From an uncultured Oscillospiraceae bacterium (lineage in GTDB: Bacteria > Bacillota_A > Clostridia > Oscillospirales > Oscillospiraceae): DNA of 5,400 bases. Shown here piece after piece: positions 1 through 5,400 of this stretch. A program made the position numbers and the translations under genes. How positions within the stretch are numbered: position 1 is the stretch's first letter; every line of letters starts with the position of its first letter. The stretch spans positions 1 through 5,400 of the forward strand of contig CALWWO010000189.1 in NCBI GenBank assembly GCA_944385265.1, read 5' to 3'. Below the pieces are notes generated by a model. The model did no database searches. It was not told where the DNA came from and saw only the letters and a program-made list of their open reading frames with translations.

Positions 1-1200
1 GTAAAAGACTGTACAACAGATATAAATACTTATCTTTCTGAAAATTTGTCTGGTATAAAAATCACGCAGATTTTCAATCAGGAAGAAAAGAAAATGAGGG
101 ATTTTGAAGAGCGTAACAGACGCTTGGGGGCTGCAAAGCAGCAGGAAATTTTTGTATTTGGTATATTCCGCCCTATGGTGTACATGTTATATGTATCGTC
201 CGTTTTGTGCCTGCTATACCTCGGAGGTAAGGGGTATATTGACAACACCAGCTTTATGGGGCAGACTTTGACAAGCGGTACTATCGTTACGTTCTATATG
301 TACATCTCCAAATTTTTCAATCCCATCCAAAATCTCGCCGAGCAGTTTAACTGGCTCCAGTCAGCTTTTGCGTCAGCTGAAAAGATTTTTACTATTTTTG
401 ATATAGAACCGAAAATAGTCGACTCGCCCGACGCTATAGAACTTGACCATATCAGCGGCGATATAGAGTTTAAAAATGTCTGGTTTTCATATGTCGAAGG
501 CGAGTGGGTGCTCAAGGATATATCTTTCCATGTAAAACCGAATGAAACTGTCGCCTTTGTAGGATCCACCGGTTCCGGTAAATCTACGATACTGTCGCTG
601 ATCTGCCGAAATTACGATTTTCAAAAGGGCGAGATACTTATTGACGGGATCGATATACGAAAAATAAAAATTTCCTCGCTCAGAAGGCATTTTGGGCAGA
701 TGCTTCAAGACGTTTTCCTGTTCTCCGGTACGATTCGCAGCAATATCGTTTTACGCGAGGAAAATATCCCTGATTCAGAAATAAAAAGGATCTGTAAATA
801 TGTAAACGCCGATTCATTCATTGATAAGCTTGAAAACGGTCTTGATGAAGTCGTGCGCGAAAGAGGTAATAATTTTTCAGCAGGGCAGAGGCAGCTCTTA
901 TCTTTTGCCAGAACTCTGATACATAAACCGTCAGTAATGATTCTGGATGAAGCTACCGCGAATATTGATACAGAAACGGAAGTTCTCATTCAGGATACGC
1001 TTGAAAAAATGATGAATATCGGGACTATGTTGATCGTCGCTCACCGTTTATCCACTATCCAGCATGCTGATAATATTTTGCTGCTTTCGCATGGTAAAAT
1101 TATTGAGCAGGGGACTCATCATGAATTGCTCCATCAAAAGGGCAAATACTATCAACTGTATACGCTGCAATATCACAAGCAGCAATATAGAGAAGCCTGA
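1..1200 (+). CDS. ABC exporter half-transporter, fused membrane domain and ATPase (5' partial)
   Basis: This is the C-terminal 399 residues of a multidrug/lipid-type ABC exporter subunit. The frame is open to the left edge, so the start and probably the first four membrane helices (roughly 180-270 residues) are missing; the TTG at 46 is internal. Visible first is the intracellular coupling region (SENLSGIKITQIFNQEE, about residues 13-29), then the last two membrane helices near 56-76 and 91-109. The nucleotide-binding domain has Walker A GSTGSGKST (188-196), Q-loop Gln236 in MLQDVF, signature FSAGQ (292-296) in place of LSGGQ, Walker B VMILDEA with Asp316 and catalytic Glu317, D-loop ANID, and switch His348 in VAHRLST. 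From family knowledge, this resembles the MdlB/YheH (BmrD) group, whose members usually work as heterodimers, so a partner half-transporter may lie just upstream. Consensus ATPase residues suggest it is the catalytically competent subunit. Substrate cannot be told from sequence. The call of ABC exporter is secure; the subfamily is less so. Confidence 0.95.
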   Translation, partial: VKDCTTDINTYLSENLSGIKITQIFNQEEKKMRDFEERNRRLGAAKQQEIFVFGIFRPMVYMLYVSSVLCLLYLGGKGYIDNTSFMGQTLTSGTIVTFYMYISKFFNPIQNLAEQFNWLQSAFASAEKIFTIFDIEPKIVDSPDAIELDHISGDIEFKNVWFSYVEGEWVLKDISFHVKPNETVAFVGSTGSGKSTILSLICRNYDFQKGEILIDGIDIRKIKISSLRRHFGQMLQDVFLFSGTIRSNIVLREENIPDSEIKRICKYVNADSFIDKLENGLDEVVRERGNNFSAGQRQLLSFARTLIHKPSVMILDEATANIDTETEVLIQDTLEKMMNIGTMLIVAHRLSTIQHADNILLLSHGKIIEQGTHHELLHQKGKYYQLYTLQYHKQQYREA

Positions 1201-1221
1201 TCTCCACGGTCAAGCTTCTCT
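1189..1221 (+). terminator. Imperfect hairpin overlapping exporter stop codon, possible weak terminator
   Basis: AGAGAAGCCTGA (1189-1200) pairs with TCAAGCTTCTCT (1210-1221), giving a 12-bp stem with one mismatch and a 9-nt loop. The left arm contains the stop codon of the exporter. The downstream sequence is T-rich only in patches (ATTATTTGTTT around 1237-1245) and has no immediate U-run. It may therefore be a weak or factor-assisted terminator, or a 3'-end stabilising hairpin. The new promoter downstream fits with transcription ending about here. Confidence 0.4.
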
Positions 1222-1268
1222 GATGAGATTGTACATTATTTGTTTACAATGCGAAAATACAAATTAGA

Positions 1269-1297
1269 TTGCAATCTTAGCGTAAATATGGTATTAT
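1269..1297 (+). promoter_or_regulatory. Sigma-A-type promoter for the small membrane protein gene
   Basis: A -35-like TTGCAA (1269-1274, four of six consensus bases) is separated by exactly 17 bp from a -10-like TATTAT (1292-1297, five of six). Transcription would start near 1304, leaving a leader of about 70 nt before the start codon at 1377. This is a by-eye match to consensus with ideal spacing, placed between the exporter's end and the next gene. Confidence 0.5.
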
Positions 1298-1356
1298 ACG
1301 ATAAATTATGATTAGCCGTTTGTCGGATAATGTTTGCGTATCAGCAGCATTTTTTC

Positions 1357-1362
1357 AGGAGG
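1357..1362 (+). promoter_or_regulatory. Ribosome binding site AGGAGG that decides the start at 1377
   Basis: This is a perfect AGGAGG, 14 nt upstream of the ATG at 1377. The gap is longer than the usual 5-9 nt, with a pyrimidine-rich spacer. No other in-frame start codon lies nearer. The earlier in-frame ATG at 1308 has no Shine-Dalgarno sequence and would lie almost on the predicted transcription start. Confidence 0.6.
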
Positions 1363-1376
1363 TTTTTCTTACAGGC

Positions 1377-1904
1377 ATGAAATTTAAAGAATTCGAAACC
1401 AAGCTTAATAGAAACTATTTAAGGGAATTAGTGCAAAAAAAGCAGAAAACCAATCTGGACATTGCCGCCAACTCGATAGCACCGCGGCTCAACAAAACCT
1501 TTTTTGTAGGCATGATCTCTTTTAGCTGTATTTTTGCTTTTGCAGAATATTTTGATTTAAGAAAAGTCCAGTCTGAAGGGAATACCAAGCTTTATGATTT
1601 CGGTGTATCGATTGAATCAGCTTTTATAATCTGGACGATTCTCGGTATAATCGTTCTGCTATGTTGCGCTGTTGAGTTTTACAGCTGGCAGCAGTGGCAG
1701 ATAAATAAGATCAAAAATCCGAGAAAGGTTTTGCTCGACAAAGATAACGCCACAGAAGAGGAATTAAAAGAAGAACAAGAAGCAATCAAGAAAGAAAAAG
1801 CAGAGGAAGAATATTGGGAAATTGAAAAAAATCGTATTCGCAAGTATTCTATAGTAACTTCAATCGGTATTGCAATCTTGGGAGTCACGAATTTTATAGT
1901 ATGA
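1377..1904 (+). CDS. Small three-helix membrane protein of unknown function
   Basis: I do not recognise this 175-residue protein. The N-terminal 40 residues are basic and amphipathic (MKFKEFETKLNRNYLRELV). Hydrophobic stretches follow at about 41-59 (TFFVGMISFSCIFAFAEYF), 81-102 (around FIIWTILGIIVLLCC) and 158-175 (ending GVTNFIV at the C-terminus). Between the second and third lies a strongly charged segment, about 121-157, rich in Glu and Lys (EEELKEEQEAIKKEKAEEEY), likely a long helix or coiled coil. A Trp/Gln cluster (SWQQWQ, 103-108) follows the second helix. Positive-inside reasoning suggests the N-terminus faces the cytoplasm. The frame stays open back to an ATG at 1308, which would give 198 residues, but the AGGAGG at 1357-1362 favours 1377. 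It has its own promoter and ends before a bidirectional terminator, so it is probably monocistronic. No enzymatic motif is visible. It could be a small accessory or envelope protein, but that is a guess. Confidence 0.8.
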   Translation: MKFKEFETKLNRNYLRELVQKKQKTNLDIAANSIAPRLNKTFFVGMISFSCIFAFAEYFDLRKVQSEGNTKLYDFGVSIESAFIIWTILGIIVLLCCAVEFYSWQQWQINKIKNPRKVLLDKDNATEEELKEEQEAIKKEKAEEEYWEIEKNRIRKYSIVTSIGIAILGVTNFIV

Positions 1905-1962
1905 CTCTTTCCTAAATTCTTGTTTCACACGTTTAAATCTTAACTTTGAATCATTTTCATAA

Positions 1963-2003
1963 AAAACATCCCTAATCCGAATTACTTGGATTAGGGATGT
2001 TTT
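1963..2003. terminator. Bidirectional intrinsic terminator between convergent genes
   Basis: AAAACATCCCTAATCC (1963-1978) is perfectly complementary to GGATTAGGGATGTTTT (1988-2003), forming a 16-bp stem around a 9-nt loop. An A-run precedes it (1961-1966) and a T-run ends it (2000-2003, followed by AATTT), so either strand's transcript ends in a U-tract. It lies 58 bp after the small membrane protein gene and 29 bp beyond the esterase stop codon, where the two genes converge. Confidence 0.9.
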
Positions 2004-2032
2004 AATTTGGGTATATATCCACACTCTAGAGC

Positions 2033-3406
2033 TTAGTTGAACTTTTTCATCTTACGCTCTTTGGCTATCTCAAGATAGCATGGAGAATCCTCAGTATACG
2101 GAGTCCATTTCTGTTCGCCAGCACCGTTAGGATTGCCTGTCTTCATGAAATTAGCCCAATAATCAGCTAATTCATTTGAGAGATCAAAGTCAAATCCAGT
2201 ATACGGACGGTTTGAACGAAGTAGCGTCTGGAATACATAATGATGTTCAACAGAATGGTGTGCCTCTTTCGCTCCGGGTGGAACATAAGTGAAATAATAG
2301 ACATATGCCGGATCACGCTTCAGATCAAGCTGATTTTGAGCAAATTTAATAACTGGAGGCAGTGGATTACCAAACAGCTTTCCATCACCAGCAGCGCAAC
2401 CAATCATATAATGGATATCATGATGCTCTCCAGCAAGCAAAACCTCTCTTGACGGCTTTGTAAGAACATATCCATCTGCGGTTGGAGCAAATCTTATGAA
2501 AGACTTTATAAATCCGCGATTTTCAGCTGAAGCTTTTTCTTCTTCGGTAATAGGTGTCATAGCAAAGTCATGGAGCTTAGCAAGCAAATCTTCAGAAGAA
2601 ATAGCTCTAGCTTCTTTAACGGAGGAAATACCCGCAAATTCGAAGAATCTTTTACCCATTTCTTCAGCTTCAGCAAGCGAATCCTGTCCGAGATGCTTTG
2701 ATTCTTCCAGACCTCCACCACCACTTTGAATTATTGCATACTGGAACATATCCTTAGTAAGAGGGGAGAGGGAGAGATTCATAACACTCATACCACCGGC
2801 AGACTGACCAAAGAGAGCAATGTGATCTGGATCTCCGCCAAAGTTTGCAATATTCTCCTTCACCCATTTGATTGCAGCTATTTGGTCGAGAACACCGTAA
2901 TTACCAGATGTATGGTATTCCACCTCTGCACTGAGCTCTGGATGAGCCATAAAGCCAAAAACATTAAGACGATATGAGGCTGAAACCATTATCATGCCTC
3001 TTTTGCAAAATCCTTCGCCATCATAGCAGTTAAGATAGCTATAGCCGGTCGTAAATCCGCCGCCATGGAAATAGATAGCTACCGGCAGTTTCTCATCAGT
3101 GCTCTTTGCAGGTGTCCATACATTTAAGTACAGACAGTCCTCGCTTCTTTCATAGTTGCCAACATAAAATTCATCGCCGATAACGTCTCCACCTTCGGAA
3201 ACATATCCTTCCTGCATTGCAAGAGGACCGAATTTATAGCACTGTTTCACACCTTCCCATGGAATAACCGGCTGCGGAGCCTTCCATCTAAGTTCACCAA
3301 CAGGGGGAGCTGCAAATGGAATTCCCTTAAAAAGCGTATATGCTTGGTTCCATGCGGGAAGCCCCTCAACTATACCGCCTACGGTTTTTGCTTGTAATAA
3401 AGCCAT
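2033..3406 (-). CDS. Type-B carboxylesterase (PnbA-like alpha/beta hydrolase)
   Basis: This 457-residue serine hydrolase belongs to the carboxylesterase type-B/cholinesterase-like family and should cleave carboxylic esters. No signal peptide is visible, so it is probably cytoplasmic. Family landmarks in order are the N-terminal FKGIPFAAPPVGELRW block (26-41), SEDCLYLNVWTP (88-99), oxyanion-hole HGGGF (114-118), and the nucleophile elbow GQSAGG with Ser202 (200-205). Asp341 sits in IGCAAGDGKLF, where the family usually has Glu. His384 sits in AHHSVEHHYVF, and a C-terminal WANFMKTGNPNG block (417-428) follows. Acid and histidine are only 43 residues apart, against about 89 in B. subtilis PnbA and 113 in Torpedo acetylcholinesterase as I recall them, so a helical segment is shortened near residues 348-355. 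The start is firm: AGGAGG lies 8 nt before ATG. It follows the peptide-transporter ATPases on the same strand after 82 bp and may be co-transcribed. The natural substrate is unknown; acetylated sugars, xenobiotic esters or lactones are all possible. Confidence 0.95.
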   Translation of the reverse strand: MALLQAKTVGGIVEGLPAWNQAYTLFKGIPFAAPPVGELRWKAPQPVIPWEGVKQCYKFGPLAMQEGYVSEGGDVIGDEFYVGNYERSEDCLYLNVWTPAKSTDEKLPVAIYFHGGGFTTGYSYLNCYDGEGFCKRGMIMVSASYRLNVFGFMAHPELSAEVEYHTSGNYGVLDQIAAIKWVKENIANFGGDPDHIALFGQSAGGMSVMNLSLSPLTKDMFQYAIIQSGGGGLEESKHLGQDSLAEAEEMGKRFFEFAGISSVKEARAISSEDLLAKLHDFAMTPITEEEKASAENRGFIKSFIRFAPTADGYVLTKPSREVLLAGEHHDIHYMIGCAAGDGKLFGNPLPPVIKFAQNQLDLKRDPAYVYYFTYVPPGAKEAHHSVEHHYVFQTLLRSNRPYTGFDFDLSNELADYWANFMKTGNPNGAGEQKWTPYTEDSPCYLEIAKERKMKKFN

Positions 3407-3414
3407 TAAATTAT

Positions 3415-3420
3415 CCTCCT
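3415..3420 (-). promoter_or_regulatory. Strong ribosome binding site of the esterase
   Basis: AGGAGG on the minus strand, preceded by an A-run, ends 8 nt before the ATG at 3406-3404. This is close to ideal and fixes the esterase start. Confidence 0.85.
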
Positions 3421-3437
3421 TTTTACTCTATTTAGTG

Positions 3438-3471
3438 CAGTCAGCAAGTTTCTTTTGAAACTTGCTGACTG
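3438..3471. repeat. Perfect 15-bp inverted repeat with TTTT loop between oppF-type gene and esterase
   Basis: CAGTCAGCAAGTTTC (3438-3452) and GAAACTTGCTGACTG (3457-3471) are exact reverse complements around a 4-nt loop. In the minus-strand transcript the hairpin starts 17 nt after the stop codon of the upstream ATPase gene and ends 17 nt before the esterase's AGGAGG. It is not followed by a U-run on either strand, so it is not a textbook intrinsic terminator. It could be an mRNA processing or stabilising hairpin, an attenuator in the esterase leader, or a dyad operator. Confidence 0.75.
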
Positions 3472-3487
3472 AAAATCACTATATTAA

Positions 3488-3493
3488 ATTATA
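3488..3493 (-). promoter_or_regulatory. Possible -10 box for an esterase promoter
   Basis: A perfect TATAAT on the minus strand overlaps the stop codon of the upstream ATPase gene. The hexamer at 17-bp spacing upstream (ACATTA) is a poor -35, and the TGGACA further up is 20 bp away, which is too far. If used, transcription would start near 3481 and the hairpin at 3438-3471 would sit in the 5' leader. This is tentative because such A/T-rich hexamers arise by chance. Confidence 0.25.
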
Positions 3494-4430
3494 CATTATG
3501 GCATGCAACATAATGTCCATCGGAAACCTGTTTAAATTCAGGCTGTTCGCTGAAACATTTATCACTTGCGTACAGGCAACGTTTTGCAAAACGGCAGCCC
3601 GGTTTCGGGTTAACTGGGGAAGTGAGCTCGCCCTTAAGTATAATACGCTCGCGTCTGCCAGTCAGCTTCGCCTCAGGAACAGCTGAAAGGAGAGCCTGCG
3701 TATAAGGATGGAGTGGATGTGCAAAAAGTGCATCAGTATTAGCAAACTCAACTACCTGTCCCAGATACATAACTAAGATTTGATGCGAGATGTACTTAAC
3801 AACAGAAAGGTCATGAGTAATGAAGATATAGGTGAGACCCATGCGATCCTGCAAATCCAGCATAAGGTTCAAAATCTGTGCCTGAATTGAAACGTCAAGA
3901 GCTGAAACAGGCTCGTCGCAAACGATGAACTCGGGTCTCAGCGCCAGCGCACGGGCAATACCGATACGCTGACGGCGACCACCGTCAAGCTCATGCGGAT
4001 AAGTGTTTCTGAGACGACGTGCAAGACCTGAAAGATCCATCATCTCATATACGCGTTCTTCAAGCTCTGCACCTCTAGTATCTGTATTAAGCTTGTAAAC
4101 CTCGCTTATTGTCTGATAAATAGTTTTTCTGGGGTCAAGGGAAGAATACGGATCCTGGAAGATCATCTGCATCTTTTTGCGAAGCTCTTTAACCTTTTTT
4201 GTGTTGACTTTTGTTATGTCCTCGCCGCGATAGAAGATCTTACCGCCCGTGCTCTCGAGAAGATGTACCAAAACACGACCGAGAGTAGACTTACCACAAC
4301 CGGATTCGCCAACTACGCCAAGCGTGTGTCCTTCTTCGATTGAGAAGTTAACATCGTCAACAGCATGCAGAAAACCAGCTGGTACGTTAAAATATTTTTT
4401 TAAACCCTGGACTTCAAGAATTGTTGCCAC
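3489..4430 (-). CDS. oppF: Peptide-type ABC importer ATPase, OppF/DppF family
   Basis: This is one of the two ATPases that power an oligopeptide/dipeptide-type ABC importer from the cytoplasmic face. At 313 residues it is a normal, full-length size. It shows Walker A GESGCGKST (41-49), Q-loop Gln92 in IFQDPYSSLDP, signature LDGGR (148-152) in place of LSGGQ, Walker B FIVCDEP with Asp172/Glu173, D-loop SALD, and His206 in FITHDLS. The C-terminal oligopeptide-transporter extension has HPYTQALLSAVPE (241-253) and four cysteines, 279, 285, 292 and 310. The start is GTG at 4430, directly after the TAA of the preceding gene, with AAGGGGGG 8 nt upstream; no ATG lies before Walker A. Tight coupling to the OppD-type gene supports the pair acting together. 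In this family OppF, DppF and nickel or other solute variants cannot be separated by the ATPase alone, so substrate is open; no permease or binding protein gene is in view. Confidence 0.95.
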   Translation of the reverse strand: MATILEVQGLKKYFNVPAGFLHAVDDVNFSIEEGHTLGVVGESGCGKSTLGRVLVHLLESTGGKIFYRGEDITKVNTKKVKELRKKMQMIFQDPYSSLDPRKTIYQTISEVYKLNTDTRGAELEERVYEMMDLSGLARRLRNTYPHELDGGRRQRIGIARALALRPEFIVCDEPVSALDVSIQAQILNLMLDLQDRMGLTYIFITHDLSVVKYISHQILVMYLGQVVEFANTDALFAHPLHPYTQALLSAVPEAKLTGRRERIILKGELTSPVNPKPGCRFAKRCLYASDKCFSEQPEFKQVSDGHYVACHNV

Positions 4431-5400
4431 TTATTTTGCCCCCCTTCTATTCTCTGCGTGCAAGCATCTTACAAAGTGTCCCGGTTCAACTTCTTTGGCA
4501 GGAATTACTCCTTTAGTGCACTCATCAGTTGCATACGGGCAACGCTCTGCAAAAGTACAGCCGTCAGGAAGGTTCATCGGATCTGGCATCATACCTTTAA
4601 TAGGATTAAGCCTTTTGCTGTCACCGGCAACGTCCGGCAGAGAACCGAAGAGACCTTCAGTATACGGATGCATAGTGTTGTTATAAATATGCTCGGCAGT
4701 ACCGGATTCAACGATCTGACCGGCATAAATAACAGCGACCTTGCTGCACATCTCAGCTACAACGCCAAGATCGTGGGTAATAAGAATGGTAGAGGTATTC
4801 AGCTCGGTCTTAAGGTTGTTAATAAGCTCAAGGACCTGCGCCTGGATAGTAACGTCAAGCGCCGTTGTAGGCTCATCCGCCAAGAGCAACTCAGGACGGC
4901 AGGCAAGTGCTATAGCAATAACGACACGCTGTTTCATACCGCCGGAGAACTGATGCGGATACTCGTCGTAACGAGCAGCCGGAATACCAACCATCTCAAG
5001 CATTTCTTCTGCTTTTTCGCGTGATTCTTTCTTTGAATAATGAGGATTATGTATCCTAATAACTTCTTCGATCTGATAACCGACCGTATCGATTGGGTTA
5101 AGAGCAGTCATAGGATCCTGGAAAATCATGGAGATTTTCTGTCCGCGGATTTGTCTCATGTATTCTTCATCAGCCTGAACAAGGTCCTCGCCATTGAAAT
5201 TGATCTCACCACTGATTATTTTTCCAGGCGGGTTTGGAACAAGCTTCAGAATGCCAAGAGCTATCGTCGTTTTACCTGCGCCGGTCTCGCCGACAAGACC
5301 TAACGTCTCGCCTTTATCAAGCGATAGGCTGACGTCATTAACAGCACGGCAAGTACCATCGACAGTAACATAATGTATAGTAAGATTCTTTATATCCAGT
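4431..5400 (-). CDS. oppD: Peptide-type ABC importer ATPase, OppD/DppD family (5' partial at right edge)
   Basis: The frame is open from the right edge, giving 322 residues; an ATG at 5159 is internal because Walker A lies upstream of it. The first visible residues ([15 protein letters not shown]) match the usual start of the domain, so probably only a few N-terminal residues are lost. It shows Walker [10 protein letters not shown] (37-45), Q-loop Gln94 in [12 protein letters not shown], canonical signature FSGGM (151-155), Walker B LLLADEP with Asp175/Glu176, and His209 in LITHDLG. The OppD-type C-terminal extension has [14 protein letters not shown] (243-256) and cysteines 281, 287, 294 and 312. 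It would form a heterodimer with the OppF-type product encoded immediately downstream. From the usual gene order, two permease genes and a substrate-binding protein gene would be expected upstream (beyond 5400), but they are not seen. Peptide import is the commonest role; the solute could differ. Confidence 0.95.
   Translation of the reverse strand, partial: LDIKNLTIHYVTVDGTCRAVNDVSLSLDKGETLGLVGETGAGKTTIALGILKLVPNPPGKIISGEINFNGEDLVQADEEYMRQIRGQKISMIFQDPMTALNPIDTVGYQIEEVIRIHNPHYSKKESREKAEEMLEMVGIPAARYDEYPHQFSGGMKQRVVIAIALACRPELLLADEPTTALDVTIQAQVLELINNLKTELNTSTILITHDLGVVAEMCSKVAVIYAGQIVESGTAEHIYNNTMHPYTEGLFGSLPDVAGDSKRLNPIKGMMPDPMNLPDGCTFAERCPYATDECTKGVIPAKEVEPGHFVRCLHAENRRGAK
4439..4446 (-). 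promoter_or_regulatory. Ribosome binding site for the GTG start of the OppF-type gene
   Basis: AAGGGGGG on the minus strand lies inside the last codons of the OppD-type gene, 8 nt before the GTG at 4430-4428. It supports GTG as the true start and points to translational coupling across the zero-gap junction. Confidence 0.6.

Noticed and set aside
1064..1267. 67-codon plus-strand frame running past the exporter's end
   Set aside because: Most of it is an alternate frame of the exporter's ATPase domain, there is no ribosome binding site, and the product is Cys/Ile-rich without any feature.
1308..1376. Longer N-terminus for the small membrane protein
   Set aside because: It has no Shine-Dalgarno sequence and lies only a few bases from the predicted transcription start; AGGAGG at 1357-1362 serves the later ATG.
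2009..2020. Short near-palindrome GGGTATATATCC after the terminator
   Set aside because: It is only 12 bp, imperfect, A/T-rich in the centre, and lies between the terminator and the esterase's stop codon; chance is sufficient.
3438..3471. Reading the 15-bp dyad as an ordinary intrinsic terminator of the importer operon
   Set aside because: No U-run follows the stem in either direction; the T-run in the minus transcript precedes the hairpin.
4249..4686. 145-codon open frame on the plus strand across the oppF/oppD-type junction
   Set aside because: It is antisense to both ATPases, shows no recognisable domain, and is explained by codon bias on the opposite strand.
4458..5024. 188-codon open frame on the plus strand
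   Set aside because: It is wholly antisense to the OppD-type ATPase, whose motifs are intact; it has no ribosome binding site and a composition typical of a shadow frame.
1..5400. CRISPR array, insertion sequence, tRNA or riboswitch
   Set aside because: No spaced direct repeats, transposase motifs, terminal repeats, cloverleaf or recognisable aptamer core was seen; intergenic gaps are all under 180 bp and are accounted for above.

Overview
The window looks like a chromosomal fragment of a Gram-positive anaerobe of the Clostridia, such as a gut or rumen Oscillospiraceae or Lachnospiraceae relative. This placement is an inference. It rests on moderate-to-low GC, strong AGGAGG-type ribosome binding sites, sigma-A-like promoter boxes, a compact type-B carboxylesterase of the kind I associate with gut clostridia, and an OppF-type ATPase with a DGGR signature loop. 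No rRNA, tRNA, mobile element or CRISPR array is visible.

Left part (1-1904, plus strand). The window opens inside an ABC exporter half-transporter (fused membrane domain plus ATPase) whose N-terminus is cut off by the edge. An imperfect hairpin overlaps its stop codon. A recognisable sigma-A-type promoter (1269-1297) then drives a small gene for an unrecognised protein of about 175 residues. That protein has three predicted membrane segments and a highly charged, probably coiled-coil stretch. Its ribosome binding site supports a start at 1377, not the longer open frame from 1308.

Centre (1905-2032). A perfect 16-bp hairpin with A-rich and T-rich flanks sits between convergent genes and should terminate transcription in both directions.

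Right part (2033-5400, minus strand). Reading leftward from the right edge, there is an OppD/DppD-type ATPase (only its extreme N-terminus missing), then an OppF/DppF-type ATPase starting with GTG directly after the preceding TAA, then an 82-bp gap with a perfect 15-bp inverted repeat, then a type-B carboxylesterase. The two ATPases would pair on the inner face of a peptide-type ABC importer whose permeases and binding protein are presumably encoded beyond the right edge. The esterase may share the transcript or have its own promoter. A link between imported substrate and esterase activity is possible but unproven.

I did not find a convincing undescribed system. The points most worth a second look are the orphan membrane protein, the long dyad before the esterase, and the esterase's shortened acid-to-histidine segment with Asp in place of Glu.
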